DNA of 64,000 nucleotides from contig DASRWI010000043.1 of NCBI GenBank assembly GCA_035654655.1, positions 1 through 64,000 on the forward strand, written 5' to 3'. Below are positions 53,031 to 63,079 of this stretch, one piece after another; positions within the stretch are counted from its first letter, which is position 1; every line of letters starts with the position of its first letter. The stretch comes from DASRWI01 sp035654655 (GTDB lineage Bacteria > Bacteroidota > Ignavibacteria > Ignavibacteriales > Ignavibacteriaceae). The notes below the pieces were generated by a model. The model saw only the letters and a list, made by a program, of their open reading frames with translations, searched no databases and had not been told where the DNA came from. The translations under genes were made by a program, and so were the position numbers.

Positions 53031-54404
53031 ATGATATTATACAAATACATATTAAAAAACCATTTCGCACCTTTTTTATTTGCTGCTGCAACATTGATGT
53101 TCATTTTCCTTCTTCAATTTATGATGAAGTTTGCAGACAAATTAGTTGGTAAAGGATTGGATACTTTTGTAGTCATTCAACTTATTGTCTATAACTTAGC
53201 CTGGATGGTTGTGCTTGTAGTTCCAATGGCAGTTTTAGTTTCATCCCTTATGGCATTTGGAGCAATGTCACAGAATAATGAAGTTACAATAATGAAATCA
53301 TCGGGTGTTAGTTTATATAGAATGATGGTAGCACCTTTAGCAGCAGGTGCAGTAGTTGGTTATCTTCTTTTGCTTTTTAATAATGATGTACTTCCTGATG
53401 CTAATCATCAGGCAAAAAATTTAATGCAGGATATTTCAAGAAAGAAACCTACCCTTTCACTTGAACCTGGTGTGTTTTCTCAAGAGGTTTCAAATTATGC
53501 AATTCTTGTTAGAGGTATTGAAAAAAGTTCAAATAAAATTACTGACGTTACTATTTACGATTATACAAATCCTAATAAAGTTAATGTTGTTACTGCCAAG
53601 GAAGGTAATATTTTTTTCTCAGGTGACCAGACAAAACTTATTATGGACTTACGTGAAGGTGAAATTCACGAAACTAATGCAGGACAAACAAAGCTATATA
53701 GGAAACTTGTTTTTAATAAACATAGAATAGCTATGAATGCTGACCAATTCTCATTTCAACAATCCTCTCCAATCGGGAATAGAGGTGATAGAGAATTGAG
53801 TTCCAAAGATATGAGAGCTGTTGTTGATAGCCTTTCACAAATAAAAAAAGGTTATATAGACATATATACCAAGGAAACTTCAAAATCCATCTATAAAGAA
53901 AATACACCTTTTAGAAAAAATTTCCCTCAACAAAGTATTAACTACATACGGGTTATTGAAAATATTAGAAATGCCAAGAACATTACACTTTCAAATGTTA
54001 ACCGCATTCAATATATGCAGGGTGAAATAGATAAATACAAAGTTGAGATTCATAAAAAATATGCTTTACCTGCTGCCTGCATTATATTCGTTTTAATTGG
54101 TGCTCCTCTTGGTGTTATGGTTCGTAAAGGTGGATTTGGAGTTGCTGCGGGAATAAGCTTATTCTTCTTTTTAATTTATTGGGCATTTCTCATTGGCGGT
54201 GAAAAGCTTGCAGATAGAAATTTGCTTTCTCCTTTTTTAGGTATGTGGGCTGCTAATTTCATAATTGGTATAATTGGAGTTTTTTTAATGATCCGTTCTG
54301 CTAAAGAAATTGTAAATATTAATATTTCTAATTGGAAGAGATTTATTCCGAAAGCATTAAGGGATATAAATGAACCTCCTGATGAGCAAGTGGAGGAACA
54401 ATAA
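53031..54404 (+). CDS. lptF: LptF/LptG family permease (first)
   Basis: A 457-residue YjgP/YjgQ permease. N-terminal helices (LKNHFAPFLFAAATLMFIF), a periplasmic jellyroll-like middle and C-terminal helices (ALPAACIIFVLIGAPLGVMV and FFLIYWAFLIGGEKLADR) match the family. With LptG and LptB it extracts lipopolysaccharide toward the outer membrane. Which of F and G it is rests on position. It shares a base with the next gene's start (ATAATG). Confidence 0.82.
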   Translation: MILYKYILKNHFAPFLFAAATLMFIFLLQFMMKFADKLVGKGLDTFVVIQLIVYNLAWMVVLVVPMAVLVSSLMAFGAMSQNNEVTIMKSSGVSLYRMMVAPLAAGAVVGYLLLLFNNDVLPDANHQAKNLMQDISRKKPTLSLEPGVFSQEVSNYAILVRGIEKSSNKITDVTIYDYTNPNKVNVVTAKEGNIFFSGDQTKLIMDLREGEIHETNAGQTKLYRKLVFNKHRIAMNADQFSFQQSSPIGNRGDRELSSKDMRAVVDSLSQIKKGYIDIYTKETSKSIYKENTPFRKNFPQQSINYIRVIENIRNAKNITLSNVNRIQYMQGEIDKYKVEIHKKYALPAACIIFVLIGAPLGVMVRKGGFGVAAGISLFFFLIYWAFLIGGEKLADRNLLSPFLGMWAANFIIGIIGVFLMIRSAKEIVNINISNWKRFIPKALRDINEPPDEQVEEQ

Positions 54405-55486
54405 TGAAAATAATTGATCGCTATTTAGTAAAGCAGTTCCTACAAACTTTTATTTTTGGTATTCTTGCCTTTACACTGATATTTGTAGTAATAGATATGA
54501 TGGAAAATCTTGATGATTTTATTGATCAAAATGTTAGTGTTGATATAGTTGCACATTATTATTTTGTTTTCTCTCCCGAAATTATAAGACTTATTACACC
54601 TGTCTCTGTTCTCTTTGCTGCATTATTCACAGCAAGTAAATCTGCAAACTTAAGTGAACTTACAGCAATTAAGGCAAGTGGTGTAAGCCTATATAGATTT
54701 ATGGCACCTTTTTTAATAACAACTTTTTTTATCAGTGCATTATCAGTTTATTTTTCTGGTTACCTGGTTCCAATGGCTAATAAAACTAAAGTTAACATTG
54801 AGCAAACCTATTTGAAAAAAGGTATTGTCTATGCAGGTTCAAACATCTTTTTTCAGGATTCTAAAACAAGAATTATAAACATCCAATATTTTGATGATTC
54901 AAGAAATACAGCAAACAAGATCAGTATTCAGGAATTCTCAGCTAATAATCCAACTCAAATGGTATCAAGAATAGATGCTGAAAAAATGTATTGGGATTCA
55001 ACAAAAAAAGATTGGCAGGCGATAATTGGAAGTAAGAGAACCTTCAAGGAAGATAGCCAAGATGCTTTCTATTTTGATACTCTTAATCTAAATTATCTAA
55101 GTGTTCACCCAAAAGATATTTTAAGTAAGCAGCAGAAACCTGAAGAAATGAATTTATCTGAGTTGAAAGAACTATCAATGACTCAGCAGCGTTCTGGGAA
55201 TGACCCCACAAATGTTTTAATTGAATATCACTCCCGTTTTGCATTTGCATTTTCAAGCTTAATTGTGGTAATATTTGGTCTTCCAATTTCTGCCAATAAA
55301 AGAAAAGGAGGATTAGCTGTCCAGGTTGGATTCAATATTTTTGTTACATTCATCTATCTTGTTTTTATGAAAGTAAGCCAGGCATTTGGCAAGAATGGAA
55401 CCATTGAACCTATAGTAACTGCATGGATGGCTAATATGATTTTTCTTGCTGCTGCTTTAATTAACTTACCAAGAATTAAGCAGTAG
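54404..55486 (+). CDS. lptG: LptF/LptG family permease (second)
   Basis: A 360-residue YjgP/YjgQ paralogue (IIDRYLVKQFLQTFIFGILA at the start; PISANKRKGGLAVQVGFNIF in the C-terminal helices). It is coupled to the upstream copy by a stop-start overlap. The two would form the LptFG pair of the transport complex. It ends convergent with the DUF5723 gene, sharing no spacer. Confidence 0.82.
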   Translation: MKIIDRYLVKQFLQTFIFGILAFTLIFVVIDMMENLDDFIDQNVSVDIVAHYYFVFSPEIIRLITPVSVLFAALFTASKSANLSELTAIKASGVSLYRFMAPFLITTFFISALSVYFSGYLVPMANKTKVNIEQTYLKKGIVYAGSNIFFQDSKTRIINIQYFDDSRNTANKISIQEFSANNPTQMVSRIDAEKMYWDSTKKDWQAIIGSKRTFKEDSQDAFYFDTLNLNYLSVHPKDILSKQQKPEEMNLSELKELSMTQQRSGNDPTNVLIEYHSRFAFAFSSLIVVIFGLPISANKRKGGLAVQVGFNIFVTFIYLVFMKVSQAFGKNGTIEPIVTAWMANMIFLAAALINLPRIKQ

Positions 55487-56893
55487 CTAAAATTTAAATT
55501 TAGTCCCAAACGAAAAAGAAACCCTATGTGCATCATTCAAAGAAGCTAAAGACTGCATATCTGATGTTGCAATATTTATTTCAGCAATGTTCATATTGAA
55601 ACCCAACCCTAAAGCCCAATTGAATTTGTCCGGTCCTCCAATTGAAACTCCTGTTCTTATATATGGCACCCAATCAACAGGTTTCCAGTCAATTCCTAAA
55701 GAGAATCTTGGCTTAATTGAATTACCAGGCATATCATTAAACCCCTGGTTATAATCAAATGCTGCTACTAATTGTCCGGGAATAAAATCATCATCCGAAT
55801 TAAATTTTATTGCTGCTCCAAATCTAAATGCGGTTGGTAATGGAGTTGAAAATCCATTAATATATTTCCCTTCTCCTGTAATTTTATTTTTTAATGTATC
55901 AATTTGTTGTTCATTAGTTATATCATCAATTAAGATTTTCCCTTGAGAAGAATATTCGGCAGTATTCCTGGTCCAATTAACCGAGCCTAAGTCAGTTAAT
56001 GCAATTGAAAAAACAATGTTATCATTTAAGAAGGTACTAATTCCTAAATCAACACCGTAACCTTTACCTGCAGGTGAAGGAAAAACTCCCATAGAAGATT
56101 TTTTGTTTGATAAAGAATCAAAATCATAATTCATTCCAATATTTTCTGAAAATGCTGAACGTATTAATAAATCAGCATTGCCTGTTATTTCAGTATTAGA
56201 TGTATTTAGATAAGTATTAATTCTTTCTGAACCTACATAATAAAATCCATTTACTAATTTTAAGGAAATTCCAGCCGTTACCTTACTAAATAATTTACTA
56301 CCTATGTTTTCTATTTCTCTTGCATATGAAAGTGAATAATATCTTAACCACCAGGTTTTAATGAATGCATCATTAAATAAAAAATTTCTATTTAAAATAT
56401 TACCTGATAATAATAATTCAGGAACGGAATAAGGAAGCTGCAAGTTCATTCCCATTGCATCATCTATGGCAAAACCAAATGCTCCTATTTTATCTGATAC
56501 TTTATAAACAAAGCTTAAATTTTGTACATTAACATCAGCAGAAACTCTTCCACCATTATTAAAAAGATTAATTAAATTATCTTTGTCATCCTGTGTTAAT
56601 TTTCTTGCTTCTCCATCAACTCCGCCGAAATAATAATTGAATTCATTAACGCTGATAAAATTGGTGCCTCCTCTTGTGCCAATTAGAGGAATTACATTAA
56701 ATTCAAAACTATTATCATCTGCATTTAAAGTATTAGCAGGATTTACTCCCAGACTATAAATCCCAAATGAGTATGCATTATGAGTGTTCCCCATTCCCAT
56801 ATTCATAGAATTACTTAAACCTGTTGAGCCATATTGTGCGTATGTAAAAAATGGAATTATTGTAGCAACTAATATTTTAAAAAACTTATTCAT
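55487..56893 (-). CDS. DUF5723/PorV-like outer-membrane protein
   Basis: A 468-residue barrel protein with a signal peptide (VATIIPFFTYAQYG). It contains NPANTLNADDNSFEFNVIPL, typical of DUF5723/PorV-type proteins in Bacteroidota and relatives, and ends HRVSFSFGTKFKF, a barrel C-terminus. It may belong to the type IX secretion or outer-membrane machinery. It is read after the 56901-58472 lipoprotein gene with a 7-bp gap. Confidence 0.65.
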   Translation of the reverse strand: MNKFFKILVATIIPFFTYAQYGSTGLSNSMNMGMGNTHNAYSFGIYSLGVNPANTLNADDNSFEFNVIPLIGTRGGTNFISVNEFNYYFGGVDGEARKLTQDDKDNLINLFNNGGRVSADVNVQNLSFVYKVSDKIGAFGFAIDDAMGMNLQLPYSVPELLLSGNILNRNFLFNDAFIKTWWLRYYSLSYAREIENIGSKLFSKVTAGISLKLVNGFYYVGSERINTYLNTSNTEITGNADLLIRSAFSENIGMNYDFDSLSNKKSSMGVFPSPAGKGYGVDLGISTFLNDNIVFSIALTDLGSVNWTRNTAEYSSQGKILIDDITNEQQIDTLKNKITGEGKYINGFSTPLPTAFRFGAAIKFNSDDDFIPGQLVAAFDYNQGFNDMPGNSIKPRFSLGIDWKPVDWVPYIRTGVSIGGPDKFNWALGLGFNMNIAEINIATSDMQSLASLNDAHRVSFSFGTKFKF

Positions 56894-56900
56894 CTTACTA

Positions 56901-58472
56901 CTAATCTATCTTCACATTGTAATTAATTAAACCATATGCCTTCATCTTTATCCAATCAGAAGCTTTTATTGATACAACCGGAGGGATGATTTGATTTGCT
57001 CCTTCAGTTTCAATAACAGCAGATAAGGATGCATAGTATGCTTTTGAAAATAATTTAATTTCATCTTCATTTAAATAAATAAAGAATTTATTTGACGATG
57101 GAGAGATTGTTTCACCTGTATTTTGGTCTATTACAGAAGAGGAAAATTCAATAGAATCCTGTCCATTTAACTTCGTTAAAGTAAATAAAGGATTAAATAA
57201 TGAATCCAGCATGATAACCTTAACAATAACATTAAAAGGTAAAGCGTTCTCAACTTCAAAATTTAATTTAGCATACTTCCCTCTTTGGATATCCTGTCTT
57301 TGGTTAGCATCTATATTTACATTCATAGTATCAGTTATATTAGTTTTTCTGATGGCAAGCTGACTTTTAGTACTAAACAATGTTTGAAATTCAATTTGGT
57401 CAATATTGGTTACAGTACCGTTAGTATTTTGTCCAAGTATTTTATAGCTGCCGTCGATGATTATTGAGTCAGGTAAAAAGGTAAGAAAATCTTTTATGTT
57501 GCTGTTATTTTCATTGAAGTCTATTGTATTGGAACCTTCCTGTACAAAAAGATTTAACAATTGACTTCCTAAGCTATCTCTTAAATATATTCTTTGGTTT
57601 CCTTTAATCCCCATAATATTTATGCTATCAATTTTTAAAGAAAATTGATTGTTATAAAAAGGATTATAAATTGTTTTTAATTTTAAGTTAGCTTCTTTTA
57701 AGAATAATTTATCTTTGTAACTTTCTATCTCACTACTTTTTGCAAAAGCAAAAGATGTTCTTTTTCTTCCAATTTGTGTTTCTGAAAATTTTCCTGAAAC
57801 TTTAGAAAAATAAAAATCGCTTATTGAAACATCAAAATTCACTTTTTCCCCACTCACCGGTTGTCCTGTTGAAGAGGAAATTGATTTAATCCAAAATTGT
57901 TTCCAGAAAAATGGAGGTAGCGCTAATTGCTCTGGAGGAATTTTATAAGAGTATCCATTTAAATCCTTATAAATATTTATTCCCTTATGAGGTTCAAGGT
58001 TTGTTTCTAAAATTAAAGGGGTCCCATCTTTTACAATACCAGGTGCATAAGCTTTGAAATAAACAGATACTGAAGAATTATTCTGAACATTGATTTGAAT
58101 ATATCCTTTAGAAAAAACTGCGCTATCAATTTCAACGTTATCACTTCTAAATTCTATAAATGCATCTCTTGTTCCATTTTCAGGACTCATATTATTATCA
58201 AGCGAAGTAAACTCCTGGTCTGATTTAATAAAATCTAAAAGATTACTTGCTTGCTTAAAGGTATCTGATGTAACTATAAAAAGATTTGTTGTGGGATCAA
58301 CAGAAAGATTATTTTGTTTACCAATTATTTCATCCAAGGTATAATATTTATTTATAACAGGAATGTTTAAATCAACATTCCATTCAGGCATAATTACATC
58401 ATCAGGTAAGTTTAGACAACCATAAATGAATGAAAGTAAAAATATTAAAAAGAATAGTAGAAATTTTTTCAT
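56901..58472 (-). CDS. Large hypothetical lipoprotein
   Basis: About 523 residues from the Met at 58472 (MKKFLLFFLIFLLSFIYGC), which gives a clean lipobox; the open frame extends 7 codons further. The mature part is rich in beta strands, with INVQNNSSVSVYFKAYAPG and LNFEVENALPFNVIVKVIM as clear examples. Family not recognised. The order lipoprotein then barrel protein suggests that they work together at the outer membrane. Confidence 0.55.
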   Translation of the reverse strand: MKKFLLFFLIFLLSFIYGCLNLPDDVIMPEWNVDLNIPVINKYYTLDEIIGKQNNLSVDPTTNLFIVTSDTFKQASNLLDFIKSDQEFTSLDNNMSPENGTRDAFIEFRSDNVEIDSAVFSKGYIQINVQNNSSVSVYFKAYAPGIVKDGTPLILETNLEPHKGINIYKDLNGYSYKIPPEQLALPPFFWKQFWIKSISSSTGQPVSGEKVNFDVSISDFYFSKVSGKFSETQIGRKRTSFAFAKSSEIESYKDKLFLKEANLKLKTIYNPFYNNQFSLKIDSINIMGIKGNQRIYLRDSLGSQLLNLFVQEGSNTIDFNENNSNIKDFLTFLPDSIIIDGSYKILGQNTNGTVTNIDQIEFQTLFSTKSQLAIRKTNITDTMNVNIDANQRQDIQRGKYAKLNFEVENALPFNVIVKVIMLDSLFNPLFTLTKLNGQDSIEFSSSVIDQNTGETISPSSNKFFIYLNEDEIKLFSKAYYASLSAVIETEGANQIIPPVVSIKASDWIKMKAYGLINYNVKID

Positions 58473-58589
58473 TTTGAACTTTGAAATTGACAATATAGCT
58501 ACTCAAATAATCGAAAGAATGAAGAAGTACTTTAAATAATTCTCATTATGAGAAAAGAAATTAGAAGTGTATGTCGAGGATAAAAAAAA

Positions 58590-58623
58590 AGGAATATGGA
58601 GTAAAAGTTTGCTCCATATTCCT
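58590..58623 (-). terminator. Terminator after the DUF3467 gene
   Basis: A perfect 12-bp stem (AGGAATATGGAG 58590-58601, CTCCATATTCCT 58612-58623) with a 10-nt loop. On the minus strand it runs into a stretch of nine T. It lies 20 bp after the DUF3467 stop. Confidence 0.85.
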
Positions 58624-58643
58624 AATAAATTGATATGTTTTTT

Positions 58644-58976
58644 TTAGTTTATCTTTTCGTCTTTTTTAACGGGAGTAAAACCAAAGTGCTGTGCCTGTGG
58701 AGGATCAATTCTAATCTCACCAAACATAGCCTCATACTTGTCAATATTTTCTTTGAGAGCTCTTAGCAGCATCTTTGCATGCTGAGGCGTAGTTATTATT
58801 CTTGATAATACTCTTGCCTTTGGAACACCCGGAACAATTCTGGTAAAGTCTAAAATAAACTCAGCAGGTGAATGTGTAATGATAGCTAAGTTGGAATAAA
58901 TTCCTTCGGCTTCTTTTTCACCAAGCTCAATATTTATTTGTTGACCTTGCGGCTGTTCTTTGTCTTTGTTATTCAT
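58644..58976 (-). CDS. DUF3467 protein
   Basis: A 110-residue protein with the DUF3467 pattern INIELGEKEAEGIYSNLAII, HSPAEFILDFTRIVPG and RIITTPQHAKMLLRALKENI. The function is unknown; the family is small, cytoplasmic and widely conserved. It follows the TPR lipoprotein gene by 30 bp in the same direction. Confidence 0.8.
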   Translation of the reverse strand: MNNKDKEQPQGQQINIELGEKEAEGIYSNLAIITHSPAEFILDFTRIVPGVPKARVLSRIITTPQHAKMLLRALKENIDKYEAMFGEIRIDPPQAQHFGFTPVKKDEKIN

Positions 58977-59006
58977 AAAACCTAAACTCTCTTTTACAAA
59001 ACTTAA

Positions 59007-60173
59007 TTAACGTAATTTATCTAACTGGTCAAAAGCATCTTTTGCTTTTTGCTGGTCACCAAGTACTGTATAAACTTTTCCCAGTAGTTCCCAAATAGCA
59101 GCATCTTTAGGATTCATTTTTACTACTTGTTCAAGATAAGGTAAAGCTAAAGTATATTTATCTTTATAATCATTACCCTGCATAACACCTTTTTCATCAG
59201 CTTCTTTATTTATTACAGTTCCCCATTTAACATAAGTTACTGCAAGATTATAAATAGCATTTTGATAGTTAGGGTCAATTTCGATAGCTTTCTTAAATTG
59301 CTCAACTGCTGGTTCAAATTGATTAGCTCCTAAAAGTAATACTCCATAATTATATCTATAGTATTTATTATTAGGTTCAGCTTCAACACCTGCTTTGAAA
59401 GCATCAATAGCTACATCAATCTTGTTTGCACCAATATATGAGTTTGATAACCACAATAAAATTTCGCTATTGCCCGGGTGATTTTTTCTGCCTTCTTCCA
59501 AAACTGTAATAGCTCTATTAAATGCATCCTGCGCAGCAATACTATCTTGAGGATTTTTTGAGGTTTTATATTTTTCTTTTAACTCTGTACCTTTATTATA
59601 AAGAATTTCACCTAAGTATCTATAACCTTCAGCTGATTTATCTTTATTAATTAAAATCTGCAAGGGTTCAATAGCTTCATCTAATCTATCTGAACTTAAA
59701 TATACAAATGCAAGATTTTTATATGCGCTTGATGAATCAGGTAAAACAAGAATTGCATTATTGAAAGCACTGATAGATTTATCAAAATTAATCTTCATAG
59801 TATCTTTGTTTGCATCCTTTGTACCTTTTTGATAAAAGCCAACGCCTTTATTAAAAAGATTTACCCAATGATATTTTCTTGAATCCTGGATTTGTTGAGC
59901 AAACTTATTGCTGATAGATAAAGATTTTTCGAAAGCTTTTGCCATTTCTGCATAGTTTTCTTTTTCACCATTAACTACTCCTAAGTAGTAGTAACCTTCA
60001 TCGCTCTTTGGATTTTTTTGAACTTCTTTATTCAAAGATTCTAATGCTTTATCATAATTCTTTTGTTGAATATACAATTTGGCACTTGTCATTTCTGTCG
60101 ATGAGCATTGAAATCCTACAAATAGGAATCCTAATAGCAATATAGACATCAATGTTGTTTTTATTTTTGGCAT
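59007..60173 (-). CDS. TPR-repeat lipoprotein
   Basis: A 388-residue protein with a lipobox signal (LLLGFLFVGFQCSSTEM). The mature part consists of TPR units, for example KSDEGYYYLGVVNGEKENYA, AYKNLAFVYLSSDRLDEAI and YQNAIYNLAVTYVKWG. It is probably a periplasmic scaffold. It is read with the DUF3467 gene. Confidence 0.8.
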   Translation of the reverse strand: MPKIKTTLMSILLLGFLFVGFQCSSTEMTSAKLYIQQKNYDKALESLNKEVQKNPKSDEGYYYLGVVNGEKENYAEMAKAFEKSLSISNKFAQQIQDSRKYHWVNLFNKGVGFYQKGTKDANKDTMKINFDKSISAFNNAILVLPDSSSAYKNLAFVYLSSDRLDEAIEPLQILINKDKSAEGYRYLGEILYNKGTELKEKYKTSKNPQDSIAAQDAFNRAITVLEEGRKNHPGNSEILLWLSNSYIGANKIDVAIDAFKAGVEAEPNNKYYRYNYGVLLLGANQFEPAVEQFKKAIEIDPNYQNAIYNLAVTYVKWGTVINKEADEKGVMQGNDYKDKYTLALPYLEQVVKMNPKDAAIWELLGKVYTVLGDQQKAKDAFDQLDKLR

Positions 60174-60289
60174 TACTTCTCCAATTTAAATTCATTTTAT
60201 GATAATCAAAATTAGCACTTAACTATTCTTCAGTCAAGAATAAACTCAAGTAATTTACCTTAAAGTTTGGTTAATTATGATATTTTGCA

Positions 60290-61552
60290 TCATTTCAGAA
60301 GAATCATCTTCTTTATATTAAATTGGTCGCCTTCCTGAACCTGGTAATAATAAACCCCTGAAGATAAACTTTTTGCACTATATCTTACACTATACTCCCC
60401 TTCTTCTTTTTCTTCCTCAAGAATCGTGTCTACTTCCCTACCGATAACGTTAAATATTTTAATTTTAACTGTAGATTTTTTAGGAACATTGTACCTGATA
60501 ATAGTTTCACCATTAAATGGATTAGGATAATTTTGTTCCAAAGTAAATTTATTAATTAGCACAGCGTTATCATTTTTAGCATAAGTTGCAGTTGAATTAA
60601 ATACAGAATCTACAAACTTTAAGCTTACCGGAATTCTTGTTTTTAGTTGCTGTGAATGAAGTCCGGAGAAACTAATAAACTTATGAGGAATGTTTAAGCT
60701 TACTAAAGAATCTCTGAATGCAGTATTAAATGAATACATTCCTAATTCATCATAGGTACCGCAATCAAAATAAATACTCATTCTTAAGCTTTTATCATAA
60801 CTTTGTGCAAGCCTGGTTGGATTATGAACATTCCATTTTTCAAAAATAGAATCAATAATAATTCCCATTGAGTCTATTAGAAAATCAACTGGTTCAGGAG
60901 TTGCTTGTAAGTTGGGTGAAAATGCTCCAGCCATTGTAAAACCAAGCAATGAAAATATTCCATTTGCAGGAGAATAGTGATATGGTATAGAACCTGACTC
61001 ATATATAATTCTATCCTTCAAATCTACCAGTTTTGAAAAATCCAAGGGACCACTATGTGCAGCAAAAACAATAAATTTATTCTGATGTTTGAAAGCTAAC
61101 TTCGCTGCGCCAAAAGCTCCCATCGAATGTCCAATAATTCCTCTTTTACTGGTTGTTTTAAAAGCTGAATCAATAAAGCTTACTAAATCATTTACAATGT
61201 AATCTTCAAAATTTCCATACAGGGTACTATTGGTATAGAAACTTCCCAGATATCTTAAAGTACTTCCATCAGGCTTAACAAGAATGACAGGTTGAATTCT
61301 TCCCGAACTTATCATTGCATCAAGAGTATCTTTAATAAAAGCATCAGAGTTCTGATTCCCGCCTGCACCGTGCAGGTAATAAATTACAGGATAGTGAACA
61401 GCATCATTTTCATTATAACCATCAGGCAGGTAAACATTTACATTTTTATTTGCTTGAAGAGCTTGGCTATAGAATTGCAGACTCAGTAACCTGCTTTGAG
61501 CAAAAGTATCTAATGATGTGAGTACGAGTAAGAAATAGATTAATTTTTTCAA
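60290..61552 (-). CDS. Secreted esterase with T9SS sorting domain
   Basis: A 420-residue protein: signal peptide (LIYFLLVLTSLDTFAQ), an esterase-D/feruloyl-esterase-like alpha/beta-hydrolase with the nucleophile motif GHSMGAFGAA and YYLHGAGGNQNSDAF as oxyanion region, and a C-terminal Por domain (NYPNPFNGETIIRYNVPKKS, then SGVYYYQVQEGDQFN). It is exported by type IX secretion. The substrate is unknown. Confidence 0.82.
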   Translation of the reverse strand: MKKLIYFLLVLTSLDTFAQSRLLSLQFYSQALQANKNVNVYLPDGYNENDAVHYPVIYYLHGAGGNQNSDAFIKDTLDAMISSGRIQPVILVKPDGSTLRYLGSFYTNSTLYGNFEDYIVNDLVSFIDSAFKTTSKRGIIGHSMGAFGAAKLAFKHQNKFIVFAAHSGPLDFSKLVDLKDRIIYESGSIPYHYSPANGIFSLLGFTMAGAFSPNLQATPEPVDFLIDSMGIIIDSIFEKWNVHNPTRLAQSYDKSLRMSIYFDCGTYDELGMYSFNTAFRDSLVSLNIPHKFISFSGLHSQQLKTRIPVSLKFVDSVFNSTATYAKNDNAVLINKFTLEQNYPNPFNGETIIRYNVPKKSTVKIKIFNVIGREVDTILEEEKEEGEYSVRYSAKSLSSGVYYYQVQEGDQFNIKKMILLK

Positions 61553-61871
61553 GGTTTTTATAAATTTTTAGGGAACTACTTAGAAGTTAATTACCCAACA
61601 TTTTAATGATAGTGTTATACAATACTTTATAATCGAAAATATCATAGTTGTATTAAGTAAAAATTTATAAAAAATTAGATTTTGTTTAGGTACATAAAAA
61701 TTGACATAAAGCATTTAGTGAATCATTTACTTTTTTGGATTGAAGATTAATTATATTATTGCAGTGACCCTTATGCTAAGGAAAGCGATATAAATATTTT
61801 GTTAGCCTTGAAGAGGAGATTTGCAAGACTAATAGCCTGGAGAAATTCCAGGCTATTTTATTTTAAAACAA
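61553..61871. other. Intergenic region with a hairpin at 61831-61857
   Basis: No gene is present. The only clear structure is AATAGCCTGGA-GAAAT-TCCAGGCTATT (11-bp stem, 61831-61857), followed on the plus strand by TTATTTTAAAA and 14 bp from the serA stop. On the minus strand the T-tract is poor, so it may be an mRNA 3'-end structure rather than a strong terminator. Confidence 0.5.
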
Positions 61872-63062
61872 TTATATAGCTACGTGAGATACACTGATTA
61901 CATTTTGATTTTGTTGTATCTTCTTTAATTGGTCTGTCGGAATATTACTTCTTAATTTCATAGTACAGCAGGCAACTACTCCACCATCAAAAACAACATT
62001 CTCTATTTCTTCAATGTTGACTTTGCTTTCTTTTATTACGTCAAGTACATCTGCAAGCACTCCCGGTCTGTCAAAATGTTTAACAACTAATTGATGACTT
62101 GTATCTAATTTTTTTGCCTGGTTAACCCAATGTGCAATAACTCCGCTATTAATAAAAGCTTTAATAATATTAACAGTTTCTTCAGCAACTGCATTTTGTG
62201 CCTGCTCGGTCGATGCACCAATATGATGTGTTACATAAATATTTTTATTTCCCTGAAGTTTTGATTTTACTTCACCGCTCTTTGCTTCCGGCTCTCCTTT
62301 GAATACATCAAGTGCAACTCTGATATTTTTTTGCTCGATTGCTTCAAGCATTGCATCTTCATCAATTATATCTGCTCTTGAAGTGTTTATAAGTAAAGCA
62401 CCTGGTTTTAAGTAGCTGAACATTTCCTTATTGAACAATCCTTTTGTCTGCGGAGTTGAAGGCAAATGTATTGAAATAACATCAGCCATAGGTAATACCT
62501 GGTCCATCTCTGAAAAATCTTTAATTGCAACTCCTTCAATGCGTGAAATATCTTTTCCATAAACATTCATTCCAAATGCCAAAGCTCTTTTTGCAACTTC
62601 TTTTCCAATTGCGCCAACACCAACAATTGCTAAAGTCTTTCCATAAATTCCTTCTGCTTTGGAGTATTCACCCTTGTTCCAAACACCATTTCTAAAATCA
62701 ATAACGTTATCAGGAATTCTTCTATCCAATGATAACATTAACCCAATTGCTAATTCAGCAACTGCAATTGAATTCATACCGGGACAATTAGCAACATAAA
62801 CACCTTTTTGATTTGCTGCTGCAATATCAATATTGTTTACACCTGCACCTGCACGGATAATTAAATCTAAATTTGTACTTTGTTTAATTGTTTCAGCATT
62901 TACTACAGTTGAACGAACAACAATTACATCAACATTTTTTGCTGCTTCAGGTAAATCTTTCTCTCCTAATTTAGGGTTATAGATTACATCTAATTGTAAA
63001 TCTTTTAATTCTTGTATGTATTGTTCAGGAAATTTGTCTGCAATTAAGACTGATACTTTCAT
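61872..63062 (-). CDS. serA: D-3-phosphoglycerate dehydrogenase
   Basis: A 396-residue NAD enzyme, first step of serine synthesis. It has the dehydrogenase catalytic segments VIVRSTVVNAETIKQSTN, LAIVGVGAIGKEVAKRALAF (Rossmann), LINTSRADIIDEDAM and HHIGASTEQAQ (His). A C-terminal ACT domain (LVVKHFDRPGVLADVLDVIK) would bind serine for feedback control. It is read after hutU with a 17-bp gap. Confidence 0.88.
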   Translation of the reverse strand: MKVSVLIADKFPEQYIQELKDLQLDVIYNPKLGEKDLPEAAKNVDVIVVRSTVVNAETIKQSTNLDLIIRAGAGVNNIDIAAANQKGVYVANCPGMNSIAVAELAIGLMLSLDRRIPDNVIDFRNGVWNKGEYSKAEGIYGKTLAIVGVGAIGKEVAKRALAFGMNVYGKDISRIEGVAIKDFSEMDQVLPMADVISIHLPSTPQTKGLFNKEMFSYLKPGALLINTSRADIIDEDAMLEAIEQKNIRVALDVFKGEPEAKSGEVKSKLQGNKNIYVTHHIGASTEQAQNAVAEETVNIIKAFINSGVIAHWVNQAKKLDTSHQLVVKHFDRPGVLADVLDVIKESKVNIEEIENVVFDGGVVACCTMKLRSNIPTDQLKKIQQNQNVISVSHVAI

Positions 63063-63079
63063 AACTCATTCCTTTTATT